From positions 1,244 to 51,787 of the forward strand of contig NVQL02000014.1 of the NCBI GenBank assembly GCA_002400495.2: DNA of 50,544 bases, written 5' to 3'. Positions within the stretch are counted from its first letter, which is position 1. The number at the start of each line of letters is the position of its first letter. The DNA is from Alphaproteobacteria bacterium. Its GTDB lineage: Bacteria > Pseudomonadota > Alphaproteobacteria > Rhizobiales > OSC116. Position numbers and translations under genes: made by a program. Under the pieces are notes generated by a model. That model worked only from the letters and a program-made list of their open reading frames with translations. It did no database searches and was not told where the DNA came from. Below are positions 18,820 through 26,638 of the stretch, one piece after another.

Positions 18820-19602
18820 TTAGCTGTCACCATTGATGGTTTTGAGTTGTACTATATTGGCATTCACCTGTTCTAGGGTTAAATCTTGCAAAAACATTTT
18901 ACGAGCCGCCTTATATTTGCCTTGTAAGCCTAAAGTAAAAGCATAGTTTTGGCGCATTTTAGCGGTGGCATTGGGGTGTTTGATGGCAATGCCTAAATGT
19001 TTTTCTGCCAAAATGAGCTGCTTATTAAACATATAAGTCACTCCCATATTGGTGTGAATATTGGGGTTGTTTGGGTTGAGTTTGAGTGCGCGTTTAAAGC
19101 TATCAATCGCCAAGCTCTGTTCACCCATTTTACTGTGTAACTCGCCTATATCGTTATAAAGCCGCCACTCATTAGGCGCATATTTTAACGCGGCTTGCAT
19201 TTTGCGCAAAGCGGGGCCCACTAAACCCTGTTTGGATAATATTTTGGCATGGCTGCGCAGAATAGATGGGTCTTTTGGATATTTAACCGCGCCATCATCA
19301 AGCACCTTAATCGCCCGCGTTTCACTGCCAATGCCCGACAAAGCTTTCGCATAGCCAATGATATTGATGACATCATTAGAATTGGCCTCATAAGCCGCGC
19401 TCCACAATTGTACCGAACGAAACGCCTGTGCTTGCCGGTCAACCTCTGGGTTGCCAGTGGAGTTTAACGCCATCTCACTCGCGGCATTTGGGCCCGATGA
19501 AGTGCAGCTGGCAAGCAGCATAGATGCGGCGCAGACAGCAGCAAAAACGCTATTTTTTTTAAATCTTGACTGATTGGTTGAGCAATTCGACCGAAAGTAC
19601 AT
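18820..19602 (-). CDS. tadD: TPR-repeat lipoprotein, TadD-like
   Basis: A 260-residue lipoprotein: signal peptide with lipobox LLASC near residue 33, then tetratricopeptide repeats over about 75-235, e.g. YNDIGELHSKMGEQSLAIDSFKRALKLNPNNPNIHTNMGVTYMF split over two repeats. The size, lipobox and TPR array fit TadD, the outer-membrane lipoprotein of the Flp pilus that aids secretin assembly, and the Tad locus is 2.4 kb away. A generic TPR lipoprotein cannot be excluded. The tadE/F/G pseudopilin genes are not in the window. No clear ribosome site precedes the start. Confidence 0.75.
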   Translation of the reverse strand: MYFRSNCSTNQSRFKKNSVFAAVCAASMLLASCTSSGPNAASEMALNSTGNPEVDRQAQAFRSVQLWSAAYEANSNDVINIIGYAKALSGIGSETRAIKVLDDGAVKYPKDPSILRSHAKILSKQGLVGPALRKMQAALKYAPNEWRLYNDIGELHSKMGEQSLAIDSFKRALKLNPNNPNIHTNMGVTYMFNKQLILAEKHLGIAIKHPNATAKMRQNYAFTLGLQGKYKAARKMFLQDLTLEQVNANIVQLKTINGDS

Positions 19603-19702
19603 GGCAGGGGCAGTTATAATTGAGTTCTATATATAGGCTTACATAATGCGACGAGTTTGTTTATAAAGTGTTAACCATAGTTAAAAATAACCGCGAGCTC
19701 AT

Positions 19703-21139
19703 ATGAATTTACTCAAAAACTCTGATATTAAAAATGCCATATCCATTAAATTAATTTCTTCACAAAATTACTCTAATAATTTTATAACGGATACGAAACA
19801 TACAACCTGGTTAAGATTGCATAATTTTAGCGCCTCCGAGGGTGAAATATGCAGCATTCCTAACTCAAATGGCGGCATTGAGTGCGTTTATTTTGGCGTC
19901 GGAAAACAAGATATTTCGCTGGATAACGACATTTACCAATTGGCCGATCCATTTCAATTGGCAAAATTAAGCGCTCTACCTGCGGGCATTTATAAGTTGG
20001 ATGAACAATTAGAAAATGCCGAAACGGCTTATATTGCCTTCGGCCTATCCGCATATAATTTCAGCCGCTATAAACCAAAATCTGACGAGAAACCTAAGCC
20101 GCAATTGTTATTGCCCAAAAGCGCAGATCTGCCGGCCATCCAAGCGCAAGTTGAAGCCATATGCCTAACGCGTGACTTGGTCAACACTCCGGCCAATGAT
20201 CTAGGCCCCGCCGAATTGGCCAAAGCTTTGAAAGATCTTGGCGCAAAATTTGGCGCAAAATATAGTGAAATTGTTGGTGACGACTTGCTCAAAAAGGGCT
20301 TCAACCTCATTCATACAGTCGGCCGCGCTAGCGCCGATGCCAGCGACTATGCAACAGATCGTGCGCCACGATATGCCGAATTTAAGTGGTCGCCAGATAA
20401 AAAATCCCAAAACCTACCCAAAGTAACCCTCGTCGGCAAAGGCGTGGTGTTTGATACAGGTGGGCTAGATTTAAAAACCGCCGCTGGCATGGTCACCATG
20501 AAAAAGGACATGGGCGGTGCCGCCAATGTGATGGGGCTAGCCTATATGATTATGAGCGCAAATTTACCGATCGAGCTAACCGTAATGATTGGCGCGGTAG
20601 AGAATTCCGTGGCCGCCAACGCCTTTAGACCTTCCGATGTGCTGACATCATATAAAGGGCTGACCATCGAGATTGGCAATACCGATGCCGAAGGCCGTTT
20701 GGTTTTGGCCGATATGTTAGCTTATGCCGATGAGGCCGCGCCCGATCTGCTGCTAGATATGGCAACCTTAACTGGCGCAGCAAGGGTCGCCGTAGGGCCA
20801 GAAATTGCCGCTTATTTCACCGATGATGAAAAAATTCCGGCTGAATTAAACAGTCATTCCGCCGCAACATTTGACCCCATTTGGCAATTGCCATTGCACA
20901 AAGCTTACCTAAAAACCATGGACAGCCGTGTGGCAGATTTGAACAATTTGTCCTCGATGCCATTGGCAGGAGCTTCAACCGCTGCATTGTTTTTAAAGCA
21001 ATTTGTCGAGCATGCCAAAACCTATATTCATTGGGATTTGAATGCTTGGAACATTTCCGCCCGTCCTGCAAGACCCATTGGCGGCGAAGCGCAAGGCATA
21101 AGGGCTATATTTTCCATGTTAAAACAACGGTATACGTAG
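19703..21139 (+). CDS. Leucyl aminopeptidase family protein (M17)
   Basis: Cytosolic di-metal aminopeptidase, 478 residues. The metal and catalytic residues of M17 are all visible: K246 and D251 in VGKGVVFDTGG, K258 in GLDLK, D269 in KKDMGGAA, D328, E330 and R332 in NTDAEGRL. The N-terminal domain (1-150) is poorly conserved. This matches the PepA/PepB-like group common in alphaproteobacteria, so I do not assign a symbol. It is divergent from tadD. Two CtrA boxes and two GANTC sites lie in the short gap after its stop. Confidence 0.93.
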   Translation: MNLLKNSDIKNAISIKLISSQNYSNNFITDTKHTTWLRLHNFSASEGEICSIPNSNGGIECVYFGVGKQDISLDNDIYQLADPFQLAKLSALPAGIYKLDEQLENAETAYIAFGLSAYNFSRYKPKSDEKPKPQLLLPKSADLPAIQAQVEAICLTRDLVNTPANDLGPAELAKALKDLGAKFGAKYSEIVGDDLLKKGFNLIHTVGRASADASDYATDRAPRYAEFKWSPDKKSQNLPKVTLVGKGVVFDTGGLDLKTAAGMVTMKKDMGGAANVMGLAYMIMSANLPIELTVMIGAVENSVAANAFRPSDVLTSYKGLTIEIGNTDAEGRLVLADMLAYADEAAPDLLLDMATLTGAARVAVGPEIAAYFTDDEKIPAELNSHSAATFDPIWQLPLHKAYLKTMDSRVADLNNLSSMPLAGASTAALFLKQFVEHAKTYIHWDLNAWNISARPARPIGGEAQGIRAIFSMLKQRYT

Positions 21140-21155
21140 TTAACAAAAGGTTAAC
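21140..21155. promoter_or_regulatory. CtrA box after the aminopeptidase gene
   Basis: TTAACAAAAGGTTAAC is a perfect TTAA-N7-TTAAC site starting immediately after the stop codon. It is in a convergent gap where no promoter is expected. A 12-bp palindrome CTCGCTAGCGAG follows at 21155-21166. Confidence 0.6.
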
Positions 21156-21256
21156 TCGCTAGCGAGCATAGCGACGAGTAAGCACAATAAGAATCTTGCT
21201 AGCGGAAGGTTTTTGCGTTTACCTGGCAAAAAATTGACGGGTTGATTCATTAGTTG

Positions 21257-21272
21257 TTAATAATTAGTTAAC
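21257..21272. promoter_or_regulatory. Second CtrA box in the convergent gap
   Basis: TTAATAATTAGTTAAC is another perfect TTAA-N7-TTAAC site, abutting the stop codon of the ABC permease gene. GANTC sites lie between the two boxes at 21191-21195 and 21244-21248. Confidence 0.6.
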
Positions 21273-22099
21273 TAAGATTTGATTTTATAGCCGACTTTAA
21301 TCAAATAATAACCCCATATCCACAGCGCCACACATGTGCCGACGCTGACCAATATGGTCACATAAATATTACCCTCACTTTGGCCAATAAAGCCAAATCT
21401 AAACCCATCGATTAAATAAAAGAACGGGTTAAATTTAGTGATGGTTTGCGCAAATTCTGGCAGCTGTTTGATGGAATAAAAGGTACCAGATAAAAAGGTC
21501 AATGGCGTGATGATAAAATTGGTAATCATACCCATCTGGTCAAATTTATCAGCCCACAACCCGCCCAATAGCCCAAGCAATGCCATCACCATGCTGCCCA
21601 AAATGCCAAACAAAATAACCATAGAAAAATGTTGAATTTCCAAATCGACCACAAATGCCATAACAATGCCGGTTGATATGCCCACCACAAACCCGCGTGT
21701 TGCGCCGCCCATGGTAATGGCAAACATCATTTCACCTGCAGAAATTGGTGGCATAAGAATGTCAACAATATTGCCTTGCATTTTGCCCATCATCAGTGAT
21801 GAGCTGTTATTGGCAAAGGCATTTTGCATCATAGCGTTCATAATCAAGCCCGGCACAATGAATATAATAAACTCAACACCATTAATTTCCGCCCGAAATT
21901 TACCAATGCTGATGGTAAAAATGGCTAAAAACAGCATCATCGAAATAACCGGTGCGATAATGGTCTGTAAATAGATCGACATGAAGCGCATCACTTCTTT
22001 AGTATATAGAGTGTAAAGCCCCAACCAATTTACCCGGCCAAATTTGCGCACACCAAATTCGGGTAATTTGGTTTTTGTAGGTGACAGATGATCGCTCAT
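21272..22099 (-). CDS. ABC-2 type transporter permease
   Basis: A 275-residue membrane protein of the ABC-2 (YadH/NodJ-like) permease family. Six hydrophobic segments are visible, with the family stretch FIIFIVPGLIMNAMMQNAF, PLTFLSGTFYSIKQLP and the C-terminal NPFFYLIDGFRFGF. It would need an ATP-binding partner; none is encoded next to it in the window. The substrate is unknown. A possible small gene lies 10 bases upstream. Confidence 0.9.
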   Translation of the reverse strand: MSDHLSPTKTKLPEFGVRKFGRVNWLGLYTLYTKEVMRFMSIYLQTIIAPVISMMLFLAIFTISIGKFRAEINGVEFIIFIVPGLIMNAMMQNAFANNSSSLMMGKMQGNIVDILMPPISAGEMMFAITMGGATRGFVVGISTGIVMAFVVDLEIQHFSMVILFGILGSMVMALLGLLGGLWADKFDQMGMITNFIITPLTFLSGTFYSIKQLPEFAQTITKFNPFFYLIDGFRFGFIGQSEGNIYVTILVSVGTCVALWIWGYYLIKVGYKIKS

Positions 22100-22109
22100 A
22101 AAAGTCTCA

Positions 22110-22361
22110 TTATTTTATTAGTGAATTGACATATCTATCGGCTTGATTGCCAATCAAGTCAATAGGCGATGTCAAGTCATTAGATAACAAACAAAATCCG
22201 CTTAAGCATGCAACTTTGTAAGGAAATAGCCAATTACGAGCAATATGCTCCACAGCTGCCTGTGCATAAGCATAAGCAAAACTGCGCAATCGTTGCAGAA
22301 AAGTACCAATTTTAAGGTTAATTGGGGAAAAGCGGTTTATTTGCTCAAGTGAGCTTGCCAC
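22110..22361 (-). CDS. Possible small hypothetical protein
   Basis: An 83-residue frame with a GTG start and no visible ribosome site, ending 10 bases before the ABC permease gene. It has no motif I recognise; amino-acid composition is balanced, with a tract FAYAYAQAAVEHIARNWLF. It may be real and co-transcribed with the permease, or a chance open frame. Confidence 0.3.
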   Translation of the reverse strand: MASSLEQINRFSPINLKIGTFLQRLRSFAYAYAQAAVEHIARNWLFPYKVACLSGFCLLSNDLTSPIDLIGNQADRYVNSLIK

Positions 22362-22391
22362 CGATTCAGCATATGGTGTAGTTTACTTTTT

Positions 22392-22425
22392 GTTAACCAC
22401 ATTATGTGGGGGTGTGGAGGTTAAC
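22392..22425. promoter_or_regulatory. Nested palindromes in the gcrA promoter region
   Basis: GTTAACC (22392-22398) and GGTTAAC (22419-22425) are inverted arms, each carrying a CtrA half-site GTTAAC. CCACATTATGTGG (22397-22409) is a second palindrome starting inside the first arm. They lie 32-65 bases upstream of the gcrA start. A GANTC is nearby at 22363-22367. Confidence 0.5.
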
Positions 22426-22456
22426 AAAAGCGGCAACTTAAGTGAAGGAGGTCTTC

Positions 22457-22981
22457 ATGGCATGGACAGATGACAGAGTAGAATTACTCAAAAAATTATG
22501 GAATGATGGATTAAGTGCGAGCCAAATCGCCAATCAAATGGGAGGCGTTACCCGCAACGCAGTGATTGGTAAAGTGCATCGTTTGGGTCTTTCTGGTAGA
22601 ATTACCTCAACCCGCGGCAGAGCCGCTAAAGGCGCAGGCAGGACAGCAGCATCAAAGCAGCGCAGCCAACGCCGAGAGCCCAAAATGCCCAATATCAGCA
22701 TTGGCAATACGGCGCTAAAAGCGGAGCCAATGGCTAAAATGGCCACACCGCTGCCCAAAGAAAAAATCATACCAATGGCCTTGGTAAAAAGTTCAAAGGG
22801 CGACAATATCTCAATCTTTGAATTAACAGAATACACTTGCCGTTGGCCAGAAGGCGACCCAAGCAACAATGATTTTCATTTCTGCGGTGGAAGAAATAAT
22901 GGCTCTGGCCCTTATTGCGAAGCCCATGCTGCAGTGGCTTATCAGCCGACATTGCGTCGCAAAAAAGCCGCAGCTTCATAA
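22457..22981 (+). CDS. gcrA: Cell-cycle regulator GcrA
   Basis: GcrA, an RNA polymerase sigma-70-binding regulator that reads GANTC methylation in alphaproteobacteria. 174 residues. The N-terminal DNA-binding domain is canonical (MAWTDDRVELLKKLWNDG, SASQIA, TRNAVIGKVHRLGLSGR), followed by a basic linker and the C-terminal sigma-interacting part with LTEYTCRWPEGDP, FCGG and PYCEAHAAVAYQP. The start at 22457 follows GGAGG at 5-base spacing; an in-frame GTG at 22442 is upstream of that ribosome site. A terminator follows the gene. Confidence 0.96.
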   Translation: MAWTDDRVELLKKLWNDGLSASQIANQMGGVTRNAVIGKVHRLGLSGRITSTRGRAAKGAGRTAASKQRSQRREPKMPNISIGNTALKAEPMAKMATPLPKEKIIPMALVKSSKGDNISIFELTEYTCRWPEGDPSNNDFHFCGGRNNGSGPYCEAHAAVAYQPTLRRKKAAAS

Positions 22982-23007
22982 GCTGACTAATATTTTAAGA
23001 CAAACGA

Positions 23008-23036
23008 AAAAACCTCATCCAATCGGTGAGGTTTTT
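23008..23036. terminator. Bidirectional intrinsic terminator between gcrA and phoB
   Basis: AAAAACCTCA (23008-23017) pairs perfectly with TGAGGTTTTT (23027-23036), loop of 9 bases, T-runs on both strands. It serves gcrA (+) and the pst-phoB operon (-). Confidence 0.9.
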
Positions 23037-23064
23037 ATTTGTCCAGATCACAAAAAATTTGAAT

Positions 23065-23787
23065 TTAAAATTTATCGTTAAAACTGTATCCCGCGCCGCG
23101 AATGGTGCGGATCGGGTCGGCAAAGCCTTGCTTGCCTTTAAGCGCCTTGCGCAACCGCCCGATATGCACATCAACCGTGCGCTCATCGACATAAACATCA
23201 TGGCCCCAGACATTGTCGAGCAGTTGCTCGCGTGAGAAAACCCGTCCTTTGCGTTGCATTAAATATTGCAACAGCTTAAATTCGGTTGGGCCCAAATCCA
23301 CCTCAACACCTGTATCAGTTTTATTTTCTGCATCAGCCATATGGCGTGTCACACGGCGGGTGCTGGCATCCAAAACAATATCACCACTGACCAATTTATC
23401 TGACATTTGATCAGGCGCGCTGCGTTTCAGCACCGCTTTAACCCGCGCCATCAATTCCTTCATGGCAAATGGCTTAACCAAATAATCATCAGCACCGACA
23501 TCAAACCCGCGTAATTTTTCCGCCTCCTCACCACGTGCCGTCGCCATGATGATGGGGATGTTACGGGTTTGGCTGCGCAATCTTAAGCGGCGGCAAATTT
23601 CAACGCCAGAAATGCCGGGCAGCATCCAATCCAACAAAATCAGATCGGGTAATTTTTCGTCAATAAATAAATCAACTTGATCGCCATGGGTGCAAAGCCG
23701 CACCTCATAACCTTCATTTTCGAGATTATAAGTCAGCAAAATACCCAATGAATCTTCGTCTTCAACAATCAGTATTGAGGCTTTCAT
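23065..23787 (-). CDS. phoB: Phosphate regulon response regulator PhoB
   Basis: OmpR-family response regulator, 240 residues, that activates phosphate-starvation genes by binding Pho boxes. The receiver has the acidic pair E9-D10, phosphoacceptor D53 (LILLDWMLPG) and K105 (LVKPF). The winged-helix DNA-binding domain ends with SREQLLDNVWGHDVYVDERTVDVHIGRLRKAL, split over the recognition helix. It is the last gene of the phoR-pst-phoU-phoB run, 11 bases after phoU, and ends at a strong terminator. Confidence 0.97.
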   Translation of the reverse strand: MKASILIVEDEDSLGILLTYNLENEGYEVRLCTHGDQVDLFIDEKLPDLILLDWMLPGISGVEICRRLRLRSQTRNIPIIMATARGEEAEKLRGFDVGADDYLVKPFAMKELMARVKAVLKRSAPDQMSDKLVSGDIVLDASTRRVTRHMADAENKTDTGVEVDLGPTEFKLLQYLMQRKGRVFSREQLLDNVWGHDVYVDERTVDVHIGRLRKALKGKQGFADPIRTIRGAGYSFNDKF

Positions 23788-23798
23788 ATAGCACCACT

Positions 23799-24524
23799 CT
23801 AGATGTTAGAATTTTCATCAAAATCAAATTTTGATGTGCTTGTATTGTCCATTTTCGGCCGCTCTTCGGTCAATAAAACACCCGTCACCATATAATGGAT
23901 ATTTTCGGCAATATTCGTCGCATGATCGCCAATGCGTTCAATATTTTTCGCGCCGAATAGCAAATGCGTGCAAAAGCTAATATTGCGCGTATCTTCCATC
24001 ATATAGGTTAATAACTCACGAAAAATGCTGTTATATAATGCATCCAAATCTTCATCTTTGCGCCACACACGCACAGCTTTTTCGACATCTTCAGAAGCAA
24101 AAGCATCTAAAACATCTTTAAGCAGTTTTTGCGCCAATTCGCTCATCGCATGAAAACCGCTAACCAAGCTTTTAGGCGTTTGGCCATCAATGGCAATCAC
24201 CCGTTTGGCAATGTTTTTGGCCAAATCACCAATCCGCTCAAGGTCAGAGCTGATCCGAATGGTCACAATCACCCGCCGCAAATCCAAAGCCATCGGTTGG
24301 CGCTTGGCAATCACCAAGATCGCCCGCTCTTCAATGTCCAATTCAAGCTCATCAATGACTTTATCGGCGGCAATGGTTTTTTTGGCCAATTCAAAATCAT
24401 TGGTTTCCAGTGCCTTGATCGACATAGCCAGCTGTTCTTCGGCCAAACCACCCATTTTAGATATTTTATGACTAAGCGCTTTTAAATCATCTTCAAAAGC
24501 TGTAACGATATGTTTTTGCATCAT
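23799..24524 (-). CDS. phoU: Phosphate transport regulator PhoU
   Basis: PhoU, the helical peripheral protein that links Pst transporter state to PhoR and limits uptake. 241 residues with two PhoU three-helix repeats: MGGLAEEQLAMSIKAL with the metal-site-like RISSDLERIGDLAKNIAKR in the first repeat and LLFGAKNIERIGDHATNIAE in the second. Two adjacent ATGs are possible starts (24524 and 24521); AGGAG lies 3 and 6 bases away, favouring the second slightly. It lies between pstB and phoB. Confidence 0.96.
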   Translation of the reverse strand: MMQKHIVTAFEDDLKALSHKISKMGGLAEEQLAMSIKALETNDFELAKKTIAADKVIDELELDIEERAILVIAKRQPMALDLRRVIVTIRISSDLERIGDLAKNIAKRVIAIDGQTPKSLVSGFHAMSELAQKLLKDVLDAFASEDVEKAVRVWRKDEDLDALYNSIFRELLTYMMEDTRNISFCTHLLFGAKNIERIGDHATNIAENIHYMVTGVLLTEERPKMDNTSTSKFDFDENSNI

Positions 24525-24541
24525 AATCTCCTTGTTTCAAA

Positions 24542-25324
24542 TCAACCGTAACGGCCAGTTATATAATCTTGTGTCTGCTGGTTGCGCGGGTTGGTGAATA
24601 TCTGATCTGTCTCGCCAAATTCAATAATTTTGCCCAGATGGAAAAAAGCAGTATTCTGCGAAACCCGCGCCGCTTGCTGCATACTATGAGTCACAATGAC
24701 AATGGTGAAATTCTCTTTCAATTCATCAATAAGCTCTTCAATAATCGCCGTGGCAATCGGGTCAAGCGCACTACATGGCTCGTCCATTAAAATAACCTCG
24801 GGGTTAACCGCAATGGCGCGGGCGATGCACAAACGCTGTTGTTGTCCGCCAGAAAGGCCTGTGCCAGGTTCATTGAGGCGGTCTTTAACCTCATTCCACA
24901 ATCCAGCACGTTTCAAGCTAGTTTCGACAATCTCATCAGCATCTGATCTACCATCAATCATGCCATGAATACGCGGCCCATAAACGATATTCTCATAGAT
25001 GCTTTTGGGGAATGGATTGGGCTTTTGAAACACCATGCCAACCCGTGCACGCAGCTCAACCACATCAATTTCAGACGCATAAATATCTTGCCCATCGAGC
25101 AGAATCTCACCCTCAAAACGGCAAATGTCAATCACATCATTCATGCGGTTCAAACAGCGCAAGAATGTAGATTTACCACAGCCAGACGGGCCAATTAGGG
25201 ACGTAACTTTATTTTCCATAATGTCAATATCAATGCCAAATAGGGCTTGTTTATCGCCATAATACACATCGACACCACGTGAGGTAAATTTACCTACTTG
25301 GCTCGAAATTTGTTTTTCAGACAT
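24542..25324 (-). CDS. pstB: Phosphate ABC transporter ATP-binding protein
   Basis: ATPase of the high-affinity phosphate importer, 260 residues. Walker [10 protein letters not shown], the PstB stretch [20 protein letters not shown], signature LSGGQQQRL, Walker [15 protein letters not shown], and H-loop [12 protein letters not shown] are all present. The start at 25324 (MSEKQISSQ) follows GGAG with 5-base spacing; an ATG at 25351 gives nine more residues but sits just after the pstA stop without a clear ribosome site. Confidence 0.97.
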   Translation of the reverse strand: MSEKQISSQVGKFTSRGVDVYYGDKQALFGIDIDIMENKVTSLIGPSGCGKSTFLRCLNRMNDVIDICRFEGEILLDGQDIYASEIDVVELRARVGMVFQKPNPFPKSIYENIVYGPRIHGMIDGRSDADEIVETSLKRAGLWNEVKDRLNEPGTGLSGGQQQRLCIARAIAVNPEVILMDEPCSALDPIATAIIEELIDELKENFTIVIVTHSMQQAARVSQNTAFFHLGKIIEFGETDQIFTNPRNQQTQDYITGRYG

Positions 25325-25357
25325 GGGGACTCCAGTTTTTTGTACACTCATAATCGC

Positions 25358-26638
25358 CTACCATCTTCTTTCATAACGGCGGCGTAATAAAACCGCAATT
25401 GCATTCATAATCACCAAGAAGAATAGCAGCACTAAAATAGCCGCGCTCATCTTGGCTTCAAACGCCCGCTCGGGGCTGTCAGCCCATATATAAATTTGCA
25501 CAGGCAAAACAGTTGAAGGGTCAGTAAATCCTGTCGGCACATCAACAATAAACGCCACCATGCCAATCATCAATAAAGGTGCGGTTTCGCCCAAAGCACG
25601 CGCCATGCCGATAATCGCACCCGTCAAAGCCCCAGGCATGGCTAACGGCAAAACATGGTGCAACACCGTTTGCATTTTAGACGCGCCAATGCCCAACGCC
25701 GCTTCGCGTATCGATGGAGGCACCGATTTAAGCGCCGCGCGGGTGGTGATGATGATGGTCGGTAAAGTCATTAACGACAGCACCATACCGCCAACCAATG
25801 GTGCACTACGTGGCATGCCAAAAAAGTTGAGAAATAACGCCAAACCCAACAGACCAAATACAATCGACGGAACCGCCGCCAGATTATTAATATTGACCTC
25901 AATAAATGCGGTCATTTTGCTAGGTTTAGAATATTCTTCCAAATAAACCGCCGCCAACACGCCAAGCGGAAAGCTCAGCAACAAGGTGATGATTAGCGTA
26001 AAGAATGAACCCACCACGGCACCACGAATGCCCGCATCTTCAGGTGAGCGGCTGTCGCCAAATTTAAAGAAATCCCAGTTGAAACGTTTTTCAATCCGCC
26101 CATCGGCCATCAATTGATCGACCCAGCCAATCTGCTGGTCATTCACCCGCCTGCGGCTTTCGTCAACATCACGCCTAATCAGGCCTTTGATAAAACTGTC
26201 AATGTCATCAGATGATTTCACCCAAACACTTTGTTTTGTGCCAATAAACTCAAAATCAGGTTGATCATCGGCCAGCAAAACCCGCGCAATGTGATAACCC
26301 GCTTCGCTCGAAATCAACTTCTTCAATTTACGTTTTTCTTTGCGATTGGTCACTTCAGGAAACAATGCATAAATCCCGTCACGCACGATTTTTTGAAAAT
26401 CAGCTTTGGCAATCTGCACTTTTTCACGCGCGCCATCGGGGTCGATGACATTTTCACTAAATTCAATGTCAACTTTCACATAAGTTTGGCTAAACGCGGG
26501 CAGGGCACGGAAGGTAATCGTCACCAACATAATGGCCAAAAACCCAAGCGCAAACATAATGGCCAACAGACCATACATTTTAAACCGACGCTCAGCTGCG
26601 TAACGCTTTTTAATATGTGCTGCTCGTAAATTAGTCAT
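25358..26638 (-). CDS. pstA: Phosphate ABC transporter permease PstA (extended form)
   Basis: Second permease of the Pst importer, 426 residues, well above the ~295 of the Escherichia coli protein. After the first membrane helix there is an extra ~150-residue non-membrane domain (about 55-200, charged, DUF3333-like). The permease core starts near 205 and includes GVLAAVYLEEYSK, the coupling-loop region REAALGIGASKMQTV and GMARALGETAPLLMIG. This long form is usual in alphaproteobacteria. The start overlaps the pstC stop by 8 bases. Confidence 0.95.
   Translation of the reverse strand: MTNLRAAHIKKRYAAERRFKMYGLLAIMFALGFLAIMLVTITFRALPAFSQTYVKVDIEFSENVIDPDGAREKVQIAKADFQKIVRDGIYALFPEVTNRKEKRKLKKLISSEAGYHIARVLLADDQPDFEFIGTKQSVWVKSSDDIDSFIKGLIRRDVDESRRRVNDQQIGWVDQLMADGRIEKRFNWDFFKFGDSRSPEDAGIRGAVVGSFFTLIITLLLSFPLGVLAAVYLEEYSKPSKMTAFIEVNINNLAAVPSIVFGLLGLALFLNFFGMPRSAPLVGGMVLSLMTLPTIIITTRAALKSVPPSIREAALGIGASKMQTVLHHVLPLAMPGALTGAIIGMARALGETAPLLMIGMVAFIVDVPTGFTDPSTVLPVQIYIWADSPERAFEAKMSAAILVLLFFLVIMNAIAVLLRRRYERRW

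Noticed and set aside
19671..19684. TTAACCATAGTTAA between tadD and the aminopeptidase gene, as a CtrA box
   Set aside because: The spacing is N6, not N7; kept out of the CtrA list.
25325..25351. Longer pstB start at 25351
   Set aside because: No good ribosome site, whereas the ATG at 25324 has GGAG at proper spacing.
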